A DNA stretch of 64,000 nt from Faecalicatena orotica. GTDB lineage: Bacteria; Bacillota; Clostridia; Lachnospirales; Lachnospiraceae. The notes under the pieces were generated by a model. That model ran no database searches. It was not told the DNA's origin and saw only the letters and a list, made by a program, of their open reading frames with translations. This document shows positions 39,361-47,720 of this stretch, piece after piece (position 1 is the stretch's first letter; each line of letters begins with the position of its first letter). Location of the stretch: positions 1 through 64,000 of the forward strand of contig NZ_QGDL01000017.1 of the NCBI RefSeq assembly GCF_003149245.1, written 5' to 3'. A program made the translations under genes and the position numbers.

Positions 39361-40967
39361 ACATCTCCACCGTCCTTATACACCGGAAAATTGAATAAAA
39401 TAGACTTCAGAGGTAGCTCTGATTCATCACATGGGAAAATCTCTATTTCTTTGATTAATGAAGAAATTAGGGATTTTTTCTCTTCATCGCTGATTTTGTC
39501 ATACACCTTTTCAAAGTTTGCCAACAGGGTGTAGATGTTCTCTAAAGTAATGGCATCCTGTTCCACAGCCTTGCGGCGTAGCTTGACGTCCTCGATTTTT
39601 TCTTCAAGCTCTACAATAACATCGTACAGTCCATCAAGTCGGAGCGTCATATCGTGAAGCTTACGTTCTCTAAAACGAGTATCCTCCGGCAAGCTGTCAA
39701 TTTCATTTTCAAGACGAGTTTTATTCAAATCGACTTCTCGCAGTTTGATTTCATAATTTTTCAGCTCTCTATCAAGAGTAGAGGTATCAATTTGTTTTCC
39801 TATTTTTGATTTAACCTCTGTTGCAAAATCTTGATTTTTAATCAACTCTCTAATTGCTTCAATAACAAGTGGCTCAATATCCGTTTTCTTTAGCATTGCT
39901 TTGTAATCACAGCTTTTACCTCTGGCGGTACGAGCTTTACTGCATACATAATAGTAAATTTCTCTATAGGTACCGTCTTTGTTTGTCCATGCGTGTTTGT
40001 TGGTATACATCGGACCGCCACATTTAGGACATTTTAAAATGCCACTTAACAAATGTGCTCTGTCCCGACCTATTTTTGATGGGGCTTTCACACCAGTTAT
40101 TACACGCTTTTCATGTGCCTTTTGCCAAAGTTCTTCACTTATAATAGCTTCGTGCTGACCATCTGCAAGAATGTATTCCTCTTGATGTACTTGGCGGTAT
40201 TCATTTTTACTACCTTTGACTTTTTCTCTTGTTCGTCTGCCAAAAGCGATTTTCCCAGAGTACACAGGGTTGTCGATTATCATTCTGACAAAATGCGTAC
40301 TCCATTGTGAAAGAGTACCATTGGCACGTTTGATTTTTTGGATACCCTGCAAATTAAGATAGTTTGCAATTTTATAAAATCCCATATTACCATTTACATA
40401 TTTATCAAAGATAATTCGTATCGCTTCTGCTTCATTTTCTTGGATATAGAGCTGCTTGTCTTTGAGGTAGTAACCATAGGGAGCAAATCCACCGTTCCAT
40501 CCACCTTGACGAGCCTTTTCTTTTCGTCCGTTCATTGTCTGCTCTATGATATTTTCACGCTCTATTTCTGCAACGGCAGACAATACTGAAATCAAAAGCT
40601 TTCCGCTTGTTTGCGAGGAATCAATTCCTTCCTCAATGCAAATTAAGTTTGCACCAAAGGATTGAACATGTTCCAAAGAATTTAAAATATCGGCTGCATT
40701 TCTACCAAAGCGGGAGAGCTTATAGACTAAGATATAGTCAATCTCTAACCCATTTTCAATATCACCAAGCATCTGTTTAAATGCGGGTCTGCCCTCAATG
40801 GACTTGCCGGACTTGCCTGCATCTTCATAAATATTTACGATTTCCATTTCTTCTCTATCTGCAAATCGCTTTAAGCTATTTTTCTGTCCGTCCAAGCTGA
40901 AGCCGTCAACCTGCATTTCGGTACTTACACGTGGGTAAAGTACACATTTTTTTCCACTCCTATTCAT
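39210..40967 (-). CDS. Large serine recombinase of the element
   Basis: 585 aa. The N-terminal resolvase domain (about residues 8-150) has catalytic Ser in YPRVSTEMQ and the Arg-rich KLSRFGRN. A recombinase domain (170-290), a zinc ribbon (CPKCGGPMY with CSKARTARGKSC, about 305-350) and a coiled coil (375-465) follow. The frame runs on past the element end, so the last about 41 residues come from antisense beta-glucuronidase sequence. After excision the protein would end differently. It should catalyse integration and excision at a short core. Confidence 0.92.
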   Translation of the reverse strand: MNRSGKKCVLYPRVSTEMQVDGFSLDGQKNSLKRFADREEMEIVNIYEDAGKSGKSIEGRPAFKQMLGDIENGLEIDYILVYKLSRFGRNAADILNSLEHVQSFGANLICIEEGIDSSQTSGKLLISVLSAVAEIERENIIEQTMNGRKEKARQGGWNGGFAPYGYYLKDKQLYIQENEAEAIRIIFDKYVNGNMGFYKIANYLNLQGIQKIKRANGTLSQWSTHFVRMIIDNPVYSGKIAFGRRTREKVKGSKNEYRQVHQEEYILADGQHEAIISEELWQKAHEKRVITGVKAPSKIGRDRAHLLSGILKCPKCGGPMYTNKHAWTNKDGTYREIYYYVCSKARTARGKSCDYKAMLKKTDIEPLVIEAIRELIKNQDFATEVKSKIGKQIDTSTLDRELKNYEIKLREVDLNKTRLENEIDSLPEDTRFRERKLHDMTLRLDGLYDVIVELEEKIEDVKLRRKAVEQDAITLENIYTLLANFEKVYDKISDEEKKSLISSLIKEIEIFPCDESELPLKSILFNFPVYKDGGDVYEFLWDKSTHVSAPYSVIIHGFPVFSQYFISISIASLPASRSPPNTYQP

Positions 40968-41003
40968 AGTAGTTAACCTCCAATATATTATTGGAAAATA
41001 TCT

Positions 41004-41165
41004 TTACTTCTCATGATTTATCTCATTTAAAACTTCTGCACCATGCTTTTCAATAATCTGAGAAAGTACATTAATAAAATCCTGATATGCTTTGGTTTTC
41101 TCATAAGAATTAGGCGGTGCAGCAGCCGTATCAGTAGGATTAGATATATTTTTGATATTTTCCAT
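41004..41165 (-). CDS. Small 53-aa protein upstream of the recombinase
   Basis: TTGGAGGTG is eight bases before the ATG at 41165. The peptide begins MENIKNISNPTDTAAAPP and has a helical second half (KTKAYQDFINVLSQIIEKHG). It is co-oriented with the recombinase and 37 bases upstream of it. No family is recalled with certainty; it may be a directionality factor or small accessory protein. Confidence 0.65.
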   Translation of the reverse strand: MENIKNISNPTDTAAAPPNSYEKTKAYQDFINVLSQIIEKHGAEVLNEINHEK

Positions 41166-41218
41166 TCGCAATCACCTCCAAGTGTATTGCTTATATAAAG
41201 TATAAGCATAGATAACAT

Positions 41219-41760
41219 TTATGAAAAGTTTGTCGTTTCATTATTTATAGTAAAACCAAGCACACCGCAAATTTTCATAAAACAAAAATGCGGTGCGGTT
41301 AGTTTTATCTGTTTGCCGTATTTGCCACGCTCCCCGACAAAGGGGATATTTTGAGTTGCTGTTGGCACAGCTATCATAGCCCCACAGTACCGTATGTGCT
41401 TGTCCCAAAAGCCACGCATACTGCAGGAACTCCCCCTCAAGTCTGTGGGAGGTCGTGAGAAAGTATCATTATCCCTTATGTGTGTTATTGCGGCGAACGT
41501 ACCACCGTTCGGTCTAATGGCTGCATTTATCGCTCCGACTGCTGTAATACCCATGCTCATAAAGGCTCTCATCAATTATTTGGTTTCCTATTTTGGCAAG
41601 TGTGTTACAGCGGCCATCATGGCGATGCCCATTATATCGCTTTGCTTTTCAGCCACATAAGTTTCGTACTCAAAATATCGTATATTCGATTGTCAAGGAA
41701 CATGGGGAAGATTATACCTCCCTCTATATACCCTGACTTTTTTCCTTGTGAAACGGAACG
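41219..41760. other. Ambiguous stretch with overlapping frames on both strands
   Basis: Open frames exist on both strands (118 codons leftward from 41575; 88 codons rightward from 41394). Neither has a good ribosome binding site or a recognised domain. The rightward frame has a hydrophobic C-terminal half (AVIPMLIKALINYLVSYFGK). It may be a decayed gene. I do not call either. Confidence 0.4.
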
Positions 41761-41764
41761 TGAT

Positions 41765-42187
41765 TTAGAAAAAACTTTTTAAATATTTTTCTATGGTATG
41801 TAAACCTCTTTCTATTCCAATACGGACAGCTTTTTCACTTACGCCTTCTGCTTTAGCAATTGCTGATTTACTCATGCCCATAAAATAATGAGCATAGATT
41901 CGCTTTGCCTGCTTGTCCGGCAGAGAAGCAATGGCAGCGTGAAGTTGCTGGCTTGTAAGCTTACGTTCGTAAATCTCATCGAGCGAGAGAGAGACAAACA
42001 AGATGTTGTGCTCAATTCCATCGCCACGGTCAAGAGAGTAATGAGCTTTGTAACGGTATTTCTTTCTCTCATATGCTGATTCAGCTCTTACAAATTCCTC
42101 AAAGACAGCTAATAGCTCATCAGTCACTTCTACAAAGGTGTCTTGTGTGTAGTAAGGGTAATAATCTTTCAGATTAATTGTTTTCAT
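41765..42187 (-). CDS. Sigma-70 region 4-like regulator of the element
   Basis: A 140-aa protein. The C-terminal half is a sigma-70 region 4 HTH (SLPDKQAKRIYAHYFMGMSK, then SAIAKAEGVSEKAVRIGIER). The N-terminal half is specific to conjugative elements (YYPYYTQDTFVEVTDELLAV). The ATG at 42187 follows AGGATGG; one at 42199 is possible. Homologues lie next to the recombinase in many Tn1549/Tn916-like elements and probably control its expression. Confidence 0.88.
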   Translation of the reverse strand: MKTINLKDYYPYYTQDTFVEVTDELLAVFEEFVRAESAYERKKYRYKAHYSLDRGDGIEHNILFVSLSLDEIYERKLTSQQLHAAIASLPDKQAKRIYAHYFMGMSKSAIAKAEGVSEKAVRIGIERGLHTIEKYLKSFF

Positions 42188-42269
42188 GGTTTTTACCATC
42201 CTTTCGATTTTTTGGTTTGCTGAAGTCGAAAGGACAGCGGTGGAGAACGGCAGCGAGGCTCTATAAACG

Positions 42270-42301
42270 CAAAAATGCCCGACTGAAAATACAGTCGGGC
42301 A
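42270..42301 (-). terminator. Terminator downstream of erm
   Basis: A perfect 10-bp stem, TGCCCGACTG/CAGTCGGGCA. On the minus strand a TTTTT run follows. It ends leftward transcription between erm and the sigma-like gene. Confidence 0.85.
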
Positions 42302-42547
42302 TAAGTGGAAATATTAACCTTTACTTGATGATGTGTGTGTTCATATTGAAAGCCGTAATTTCCCGCTGGTGGGTGTAGGCTTTTTTTGATGAATAGAAAT
42401 TAGGTGGAGTATGAGAGTTAAAAATAAACACAGCGATACCTCCTTGATACCGCCGTGTCTACAAAAAAGGGCAACACCCTCCGTTTGTCCAATTTTTCAA
42501 AAGGAAAACGGCGGCCTTGCGTTAAATGCGAGTTTCATATTACAAGT

Positions 42548-43417
42548 CTATTTTCTTCCTCTAAATTGTTTTTTTAGAAGTGACTCTTGTATCAAATACT
42601 GCCTGTATGAACCTATCACTTGCGTTTTTTTTTCGTCACTGACATACTGTAAAAAGCACTTAAATAATATTATCCATTCCTCATATGCTATTGCAGAGGT
42701 CTGATAATTTGATATTTCATGTCTTATTCTCAGTTCTTTTAATTGCCTGTACGAAAAAATCTTTTTGGAAAAGGTTCTATTATTTTTATAACAATAGCAA
42801 ATAAAATCACGATATAGCTCAAATTCTCTCATGGTAAATTCGTCAAGTTTGCGCTTTTGAATGTGCAACAAAACAATATCCACATTTGGTTTTGGGGAAA
42901 AATCATTGCGAGAAAATCGGTGCACAATCATCATATTGAATTTGGGTTTAAGCAAAAGAGATTTTAATGTAGTTTCCATTGCCCCACAATATTTTATAGC
43001 TGCCTGTTTTTGTAATATTAAATAAGCATCAAGGGGCGGATTTTTTGCTTGTGTAATCTTATTAAGAATATCTGATGTAATAAAAAAAGGTATATTAGAA
43101 AAAATCTTATAGCTCCTTTCCGGTAAAGGTAATTCCATAAAGTCACCATGAAGCAAAGCAAAACGTTTTTCATTGCTGAACTGTTTTTTAAGATACAATA
43201 TGTTTTTTTCATCCAGCTCAACAGCAGTAACTCTGCAACCACGGTCAAGTAATGCTTTTGTTATAATTCCTTTTCCTGCTCCAATATCAAGCACCTCATC
43301 ATTTGAATTGATGTTTGACTGTTGAAGTAATCTATTTATGAGCATTGCATTAATCAAGTAATTTTGAGAAAAATGGATGGGTAATGAATGATTAATCTCT
43401 CTATTTTTTCCAACCAA
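42548..43417 (-). CDS. erm: Erm family 23S rRNA (A2058) N6-methyltransferase
   Basis: A 289-aa KsgA/Erm-type methyltransferase. The SAM site is DIGAGKGIITKALL (about residues 45-58), with the acidic VELDE after it, and the catalytic loop is SNIPFFITSDIL (about 107-118). The C-terminal helical domain has the NDFSPKPNVDIVLL signature of Erm proteins. It starts at TTG, eight bases after GGAGG. Methylation of A2058 blocks macrolide, lincosamide and streptogramin B binding. It is not one of the common classes (A, B, F, G) that I can compare from memory. I see no clear leader peptide. Confidence 0.88.
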   Translation of the reverse strand: MVGKNREINHSLPIHFSQNYLINAMLINRLLQQSNINSNDEVLDIGAGKGIITKALLDRGCRVTAVELDEKNILYLKKQFSNEKRFALLHGDFMELPLPERSYKIFSNIPFFITSDILNKITQAKNPPLDAYLILQKQAAIKYCGAMETTLKSLLLKPKFNMMIVHRFSRNDFSPKPNVDIVLLHIQKRKLDEFTMREFELYRDFICYCYKNNRTFSKKIFSYRQLKELRIRHEISNYQTSAIAYEEWIILFKCFLQYVSDEKKTQVIGSYRQYLIQESLLKKQFRGRK

Positions 43418-43531
43418 AAAAACACCTCCACTCTGGAAGAATATCTAAAATTGCACAATATAATTTAATATATCTTTAGCATACCATTCAGGGCTGGAAA
43501 TTGATTCCTCCTTCTTGTTTGGCAAAAGAAG

Positions 43532-43564
43532 AAGCGCCATAAGCTATCAACAGCTTAGGCGCTT
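43532..43564. terminator. Hairpin terminator between erm and the CD3324-like gene
   Basis: The stem AAGCGCC-A-TAAGCT/AGCTTA-GGCGCTT with a 6-base loop begins five bases past the stop of the leftward CD3324-like gene. It is probably that gene's terminator. Confidence 0.75.
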
Positions 43565-43569
43565 TAGTG

Positions 43570-43845
43570 TTATTCAGTCGATTGTCGTGAATATACAATT
43601 TTCTGTATAGTTTTTTCTGCCAAAAAGTACTTTTGAGCTAATTCGGACACGGTTAATCCATTTTGATGTTCAAGCCTTATTTGGTGGTTACGAGATGACA
43701 CCAATTGCTTAGTGTCCGTATTGCTTCCCCATGATTTACGGTTATCTGCTTTTTTGGGAATATAGACCTTAACACCGTCAACATATTCTTGGATTTGCTC
43801 GACAATTTCTTTTGGCAAAACGTCATATATATTAATATAGCTCAT
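43570..43845 (-). CDS. CD3324-like HTH protein
   Basis: A 91-aa protein. The N-terminal part, DVLPKEIVEQIQEYVDGVKV, and the YIPKKADNRKSWGSNTDTKQ segment are typical of the Mor-activator-like CD3324 family of mobile elements. An HTH closes the protein (LTVSELAQKYFLAEKTIQKI). The ATG at 43845 follows TAGGAGA. It lies between the erm and mef-like genes and is a probable DNA-binding regulator. Confidence 0.85.
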   Translation of the reverse strand: MSYINIYDVLPKEIVEQIQEYVDGVKVYIPKKADNRKSWGSNTDTKQLVSSRNHQIRLEHQNGLTVSELAQKYFLAEKTIQKIVYSRQSTE

Positions 43846-43998
43846 TTTGCATCTCCTAATCACTCTATGTTATTTAGGATTAGCAAAGGCTATTTTTCAG
43901 TTGCTCACTTTTAGCGTGCAATAGCCCCTGCTATTACACAGAAATAATTACTCCCATCGTAAATCCACCCTCCTTTGCTCAATTTAGCATAGGCTATT

Positions 43999-45216
43999 TC
44001 ATATGGTACGATTATCAAGTGATTGTACTACGGGAAGTATAAACACCAAAAATGATATGGTTATAATTCCTATGCCAGAAATCAAAAACCATTTTTCAAC
44101 ACCTATTTGTTCCGCAAAAAGACCAGAACACAATAAGCCCAAAGGCATTGCGAATGACATTACACTTCCAAGCAAAGAAAAGACCCTCCCTAAATATTCA
44201 GGTTTAATTTTCTCTTGGAATAGGGCATTTTGCACTCCATAAAATGGAGCTGACACTCCCATAACCATACAGCATATCGCAAAGGCAATGAAGGCATTTG
44301 AGGGAAGTATTCCAGATATGGCAACACCAATTCCCATCATAAGAACCGATGCACCAATGGTAAAAGTACGTTTCTTAAAACCACCCCAAACGCTTAATAT
44401 GACCCCTCCTACCAACATTCCAATAGCAAAGGCAATTTCCGCTATTGAAGCATGAGTAGGTGTTCCGCCGAAATATCCCATACTCATCAGAGGATATAAC
44501 GCGCTAATCGGCATGTAAAAGAACATATATAATGCGCCAATCCAAAGCAAAGCAAACAGACCTTTATTCTCTTTTAAGACCATGTACCCCGCCTTCATTT
44601 CCTGCATGACATTTTCTTCAATGCTACTCGGCAATGGATTAGGAATTGCAATAATCGCCACGGAAATACAAGCTATAGCCGCACCAACAATATCAAGAAG
44701 AACGATATGATTTAGGTTCCAAACAGTATACAAGAATGCGGCGGCGGCCGGACTAATAATTGACCCTATGGCTTGTATAGTTTGGCTATATCCCGCACAC
44801 TTTGTCAGTTGATCTTCTGGCACGAGTAGTGGTGTAGCTGCATTCAATGCCGGCGAGTGAAACGCTGTTCCCATACTTCGGACAAATAAAACCCCCATGA
44901 TTACCCAGATTGGTAAGTCCATATAGAGGGTAACAATTGCTAATACCCCCCCAGCCGCAGCAATAACTAAGTCAGCTCCAATCATTACTTTCTTTCGGCT
45001 ATGCCGATCAACAAAAACGCCAGCAAACGGCCCTATAAGCGCTTGCGGCAAGAAACCAATCAGTGTTGCTATGGATAACACCATTGCAGAACCTGTTTCT
45101 GCTGTCAAATAAAAAATAATTGACATTTGCAAAATTCCACTACTTATAAGGGAGAATCCTTGCCCAATCAATATTGTAAAATAATCTTTCTTCCATAAAT
45201 TTTTATTTCGTTGCAT
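43999..45216 (-). CDS. mef: Mef-like macrolide efflux MFS transporter
   Basis: A 405-aa DHA3-family MFS protein with 12 helices. It closely follows Mef(A) as I recall it: GQGFSLISSGILQMSIIFYL, VDRHSRKKVMIGADLVIAAA, SMGTAFHSPALNAATPLLVP and FQEKIKPEYLGRVFSLLGSV. GGAGG is eight bases before the ATG at 45216. No Msr(D)-type ABC-F gene follows, unlike classical mef/mel cassettes. Expression appears to be under leader-peptide attenuation. Confidence 0.9.
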   Translation of the reverse strand: MQRNKNLWKKDYFTILIGQGFSLISSGILQMSIIFYLTAETGSAMVLSIATLIGFLPQALIGPFAGVFVDRHSRKKVMIGADLVIAAAGGVLAIVTLYMDLPIWVIMGVLFVRSMGTAFHSPALNAATPLLVPEDQLTKCAGYSQTIQAIGSIISPAAAAFLYTVWNLNHIVLLDIVGAAIACISVAIIAIPNPLPSSIEENVMQEMKAGYMVLKENKGLFALLWIGALYMFFYMPISALYPLMSMGYFGGTPTHASIAEIAFAIGMLVGGVILSVWGGFKKRTFTIGASVLMMGIGVAISGILPSNAFIAFAICCMVMGVSAPFYGVQNALFQEKIKPEYLGRVFSLLGSVMSFAMPLGLLCSGLFAEQIGVEKWFLISGIGIITISFLVFILPVVQSLDNRTI

Positions 45217-45274
45217 ATATTTATTCCTCCAAACATTTTTATTGCATAACTCATTGTTTTTTGTGCAATAAAAA

Positions 45275-45312
45275 ATGCAGGTTAACACCCACAAAAGGGC
45301 ATTAATCTGCAT
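45275..45312 (-). terminator. Attenuator before the mef-like gene
   Basis: On the minus strand, ATGCAGATTAA pairs with TTAACCTGCAT (one mismatch), followed by TTTTTT. It lies in the untranslated leader about 60 bases before the mef start. Transcription would end here unless an alternative fold forms. Confidence 0.75.
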
Positions 45313-45334
45313 CACTACAAAACAAGGCAAACCA

Positions 45335-45392
45335 ACATTATGCGACTATACAGTCACATAATGTATAAGCACGTGTTTATTCGTAAACGCAA
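45335..45392 (-). promoter_or_regulatory. Alternative RNA structures of the mef leader
   Basis: ACATTATG/CATAATGT arms with an inner GACT/AGTC form one hairpin (45335-45364). The next segment (45373-45392), read on the minus strand as TTGCGTTTACGAATAAACAC, is complementary to the leader-peptide coding sequence apart from two mismatches. A ribosome stalled on the leader would free it and change the downstream fold. Confidence 0.65.
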
Positions 45393-45440
45393 GCGAAAAA
45401 AGCCCACAATGTGGATAGATAGTTCTGCTTTTTTATTGCT

Positions 45441-45464
45441 TTATTTGCGTATACGAATTAACAC
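45441..45464 (-). CDS. Leader peptide MLIRIRK of the mef-like gene
   Basis: A seven-codon ORF starting at GTG (45464-45462), seven bases after GGAGG, and ending in TAA. It contains Arg-Ile-Arg, the +X+ motif at which macrolide-bound ribosomes stall. It lies between the promoter and the attenuator, and its coding strand can pair with the region at 45373-45392. Drug-induced stalling would allow transcription of the efflux gene, in analogy to the mef/mel leader. Confidence 0.75.
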   Translation of the reverse strand: MLIRIRK

Positions 45465-45497
45465 ACGTAAGCCTCCTTTTTTGTTCAAATTTATAAT

Positions 45498-45526
45498 AGT
45501 GTATCACGGTTGTTTTTTTATGTCAA
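45498..45526 (-). promoter_or_regulatory. Promoter of the mef-like gene
   Basis: On the minus strand: TTGACA (complement of 45521-45526), 17 bp, TACACT (complement of 45498-45503). The leader-peptide ribosome binding site follows about 20 bases downstream. Confidence 0.8.
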
Positions 45527-45631
45527 GATAAAACAAAGTAAAAATATGCTTTGTTTAAGTCAACGCCATGATATGTGTAATCATATCTAAGAGGGTAAGG
45601 TGAACAGTAAAATGTAATAGGGTGAAATAAT

Positions 45632-45985
45632 ATGAAGCAGGAAAAAATCAAATATGATTTTAAGGCTTTCGGTCAAGCCATAAAAGAAGCTCGAAAGGTA
45701 AAGGGATTATCAAGAAATGAGTTAGCAGACCAAATGAACATTGCCCCTCGATATATTGCGTCCATTGAAAACAGCGGACAGCACCCAAGCCTTCAAATCT
45801 TTTATGAACTTGTTACTCTTCTAGATGTATCGGTAGACCAATTCTTTTTTCAAAATAAAGAAGCAGCTAAATCCACGCAGCGCAGACAGCTTGATAGTCT
45901 GCTCGATGATATAAGCGACAAGGGATTGCAAATCGTCACCGCTACCGCAAGAGAGATAAAGGAAGTCGAAACAAAGGACAGATGA
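45632..45985 (+). CDS. XRE family regulator of the element
   Basis: 117 aa. The HTH_3 domain covers about residues 12-70 (KVKGLSRNELADQMNIAPRY, then SLQIFYELVTLLDVSVDQFF), followed by a helical tail. The ATG follows GGGTGAA. It is the only rightward gene of the element in this window and probably regulates the transfer genes. Confidence 0.9.
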   Translation: MKQEKIKYDFKAFGQAIKEARKVKGLSRNELADQMNIAPRYIASIENSGQHPSLQIFYELVTLLDVSVDQFFFQNKEAAKSTQRRQLDSLLDDISDKGLQIVTATAREIKEVETKDR

Positions 45986-46114
45986 ATGTCCAAAATACAA
46001 TTAAATATGGAATGAGAAACGTTGCAGCCAATGCGGTTTTGCAGCGTTTTTCTTTTAACATTCTAATGAATAAGTGCTTTTATAATTGTAGGATGTAAAT
46101 GTTGAAGTAAAGTG

Positions 46115-46221
46115 GCAAGCAGGGCATAAGGGTGACCACCTTATGCTTTTGCTTGCTGGGGAGTATCCCCAATCCCCACTAAAACGATGATAAATCATCG
46201 TGCTACGCTCCCTTTGGGAGC
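46115..46221. other. Cluster of inverted repeats next to the relaxase gene, candidate oriT
   Basis: Nested arms GCAAGCA/TGCTTGC (46115-46121 and 46150-46156) enclose CATAAGG/CCTTATG (46125-46131 and 46139-46145). GGGGA/TCCCC, CGATGAT/ATCATCG (46185-46200) and GCTCCC/GGGAGC (46207-46221) follow. Four hairpins in about 110 bases beside a relaxase gene suggest the transfer origin, but no nick site can be assigned from sequence. Confidence 0.5.
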
Positions 46222-46241
46222 TGATGAAATCACAGTGCAGC

Positions 46242-47657
46242 TTACCGCTGTTCCTGTGATTTTTCTTTTTCCTTTTGCTCCTGTTCCAGTCCCAAAAGTC
46301 GGTCGATATTCGCCTTTGCAGTCAGAATATCCTGCATTTCTTTTTTCGCCGTATGATACTGTCCGTATACTTTTTTCTTCTCCGAAAGCAAGTCTGCATA
46401 TTCGGCTTGCAGGGTCTTAACTGTGGGAAGCTTTTTCACACTAAGTTCCTCAAAAGCCGCCTTTGCCGCCTTATGCAAGGTCAGCTCTGCACGGTGTTCC
46501 TCATAAAACTTTTTGGAGTAGCCTGCCTTGCGGTAATCGCTGTAAATATCTCGGGTTTTCGCATAGTTGAAGATGTGTTTTTTCAGCACCTGTATTTCTG
46601 CCATACGCTTTTCAGCGGTCTTAATTTGCGTGTTCAGCTCGTCAAAGGTAGCAGTACATTTCTTTGCCTTTTCCTCTAAATCGGAGTAGGCAAGGAGCTT
46701 ATGTTCTTGCAAGAAATTGACGGTCTGTGCCATCTGCTTTAAATTGAAAATCTTTGCCCACTGCTCGTAGCCTTTGCCCTTGCCTTGCTGTAATTTTGCC
46801 TGTATATTCACAAGGAGATTAACGGATTTTTCCTGCCGTTTCGGTTGTTTGGCAGAGGTTTTTTTGACTTCTCTTTGAAGAGCTTTACCGTCAATAATCG
46901 CCTTAATTTCATCTTCCGAATATCCCTCGTCAAGAGAACGCAGGCGAATAAATTTTTTCTGCTCTGCACCTTTAAATGCGTAATGCTTACCGCTTTTTGT
47001 TTCATAGCCCGCACCTTGCATGAGCTGTAAAAACTCATCAAAGGTTTTAGGCTTTTGGGCAAGCACATCATCTATGGTCTGTCTTAATTTATCGGAGTGC
47101 GAGAGGGGCTTTTCATCGCCAAGCCATTTGCCGTAATGCCCCTTAGAGCGTTTGGGGTTTTTGATAATGGAAAGTCCGTTTTCAAGGCAAAGGCGGTCAG
47201 ATATTTGAGCGAGAGCCTTACCGCTTCTCTTAAAATCTCGAAACTTTTTTGTACAGTCAAGAGAGGTGGAATTAAAGATAATGTGATTATGAATATGGGC
47301 TTTGTCTATGTGCGTGGCAACGATAAAAGCGTGGTTGCCTTTGGTGAAGCTCATGCCCAATTCATATCCGATTTTGTTTGCAAGCTCGGGTGTTATTTCC
47401 CCCGGCTTAAAGGCTTGCCGTATCTGATAGGCAATGACATTGCTTGCTTGTTTTCTGCCTGTAATATCATCATATTGCCGCTTAGAGAGCATAAACTCAC
47501 CTTGCACGGTTTTAGGGTCGCACGCATAGGAGCTGATGTATTCGCCCTCGTTTGTTTTGTCAGGGTTTTTGGCATAATCGGTGCGGTCGGCAAGGCAATC
47601 GGCAATGGATTTTCCTTTGTTTTGGTGCATGGCAATTAAGCGTGTGGTAGCGATAAT
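46242..47657 (-). CDS. MobP-type relaxase
   Basis: About 471 aa. The N-terminal relaxase domain begins ATTRLIAMHQNKGKS and has the three-histidine motif HIDKAHIHNHIIFN (about residues 133-146). A Tyr in EYISSYACDP is a nickase candidate. A helical, charged C-terminal half (about 300-471) follows. AAGGAGGTG precedes the frame, but the expected initiator position reads ATT or ATC rather than ATG. The next in-frame ATG (47630) would remove the first strand. It nicks oriT together with MobC. Confidence 0.88.
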   Translation of the reverse strand: MIATTRLIAMHQNKGKSIADCLADRTDYAKNPDKTNEGEYISSYACDPKTVQGEFMLSKRQYDDITGRKQASNVIAYQIRQAFKPGEITPELANKIGYELGMSFTKGNHAFIVATHIDKAHIHNHIIFNSTSLDCTKKFRDFKRSGKALAQISDRLCLENGLSIIKNPKRSKGHYGKWLGDEKPLSHSDKLRQTIDDVLAQKPKTFDEFLQLMQGAGYETKSGKHYAFKGAEQKKFIRLRSLDEGYSEDEIKAIIDGKALQREVKKTSAKQPKRQEKSVNLLVNIQAKLQQGKGKGYEQWAKIFNLKQMAQTVNFLQEHKLLAYSDLEEKAKKCTATFDELNTQIKTAEKRMAEIQVLKKHIFNYAKTRDIYSDYRKAGYSKKFYEEHRAELTLHKAAKAAFEELSVKKLPTVKTLQAEYADLLSEKKKVYGQYHTAKKEMQDILTAKANIDRLLGLEQEQKEKEKSQEQR

Positions 47658-47675
47658 AACACCTCCTTTTGGGCA

Positions 47676-47707
47676 AGAAAAAAAGCACACCGTTTTTTTG
47701 GTGTGCT
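47676..47707 (-). terminator. Strong terminator between the cassette and the relaxase
   Basis: AGCACACC/GGTGTGCT with an 8-base loop, followed on the minus strand by TTTTTTT. It ends the 499-aa gene and stands about 20 bases before the relaxase ribosome binding site, so it limits read-through from mobC. Confidence 0.88.
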
Positions 47708-47720
47708 CATCTGAATAAAA

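Noticed and set aside
41219-41575. 118-codon leftward frame as a gene
   Set aside because: No ribosome binding site, no domain, overlapping an equally open opposite frame; left as an ambiguous region.
41765-42187. Chromosomal sigma factor
   Set aside because: It has only region 4 and an element-type N-terminus; its place beside the recombinase shows it is an element regulator.
45340-45531. 63-codon rightward frame upstream of the mef-like gene
   Set aside because: It lies antisense to the leader, attenuator and promoter of the mef-like gene and lacks a start signal.
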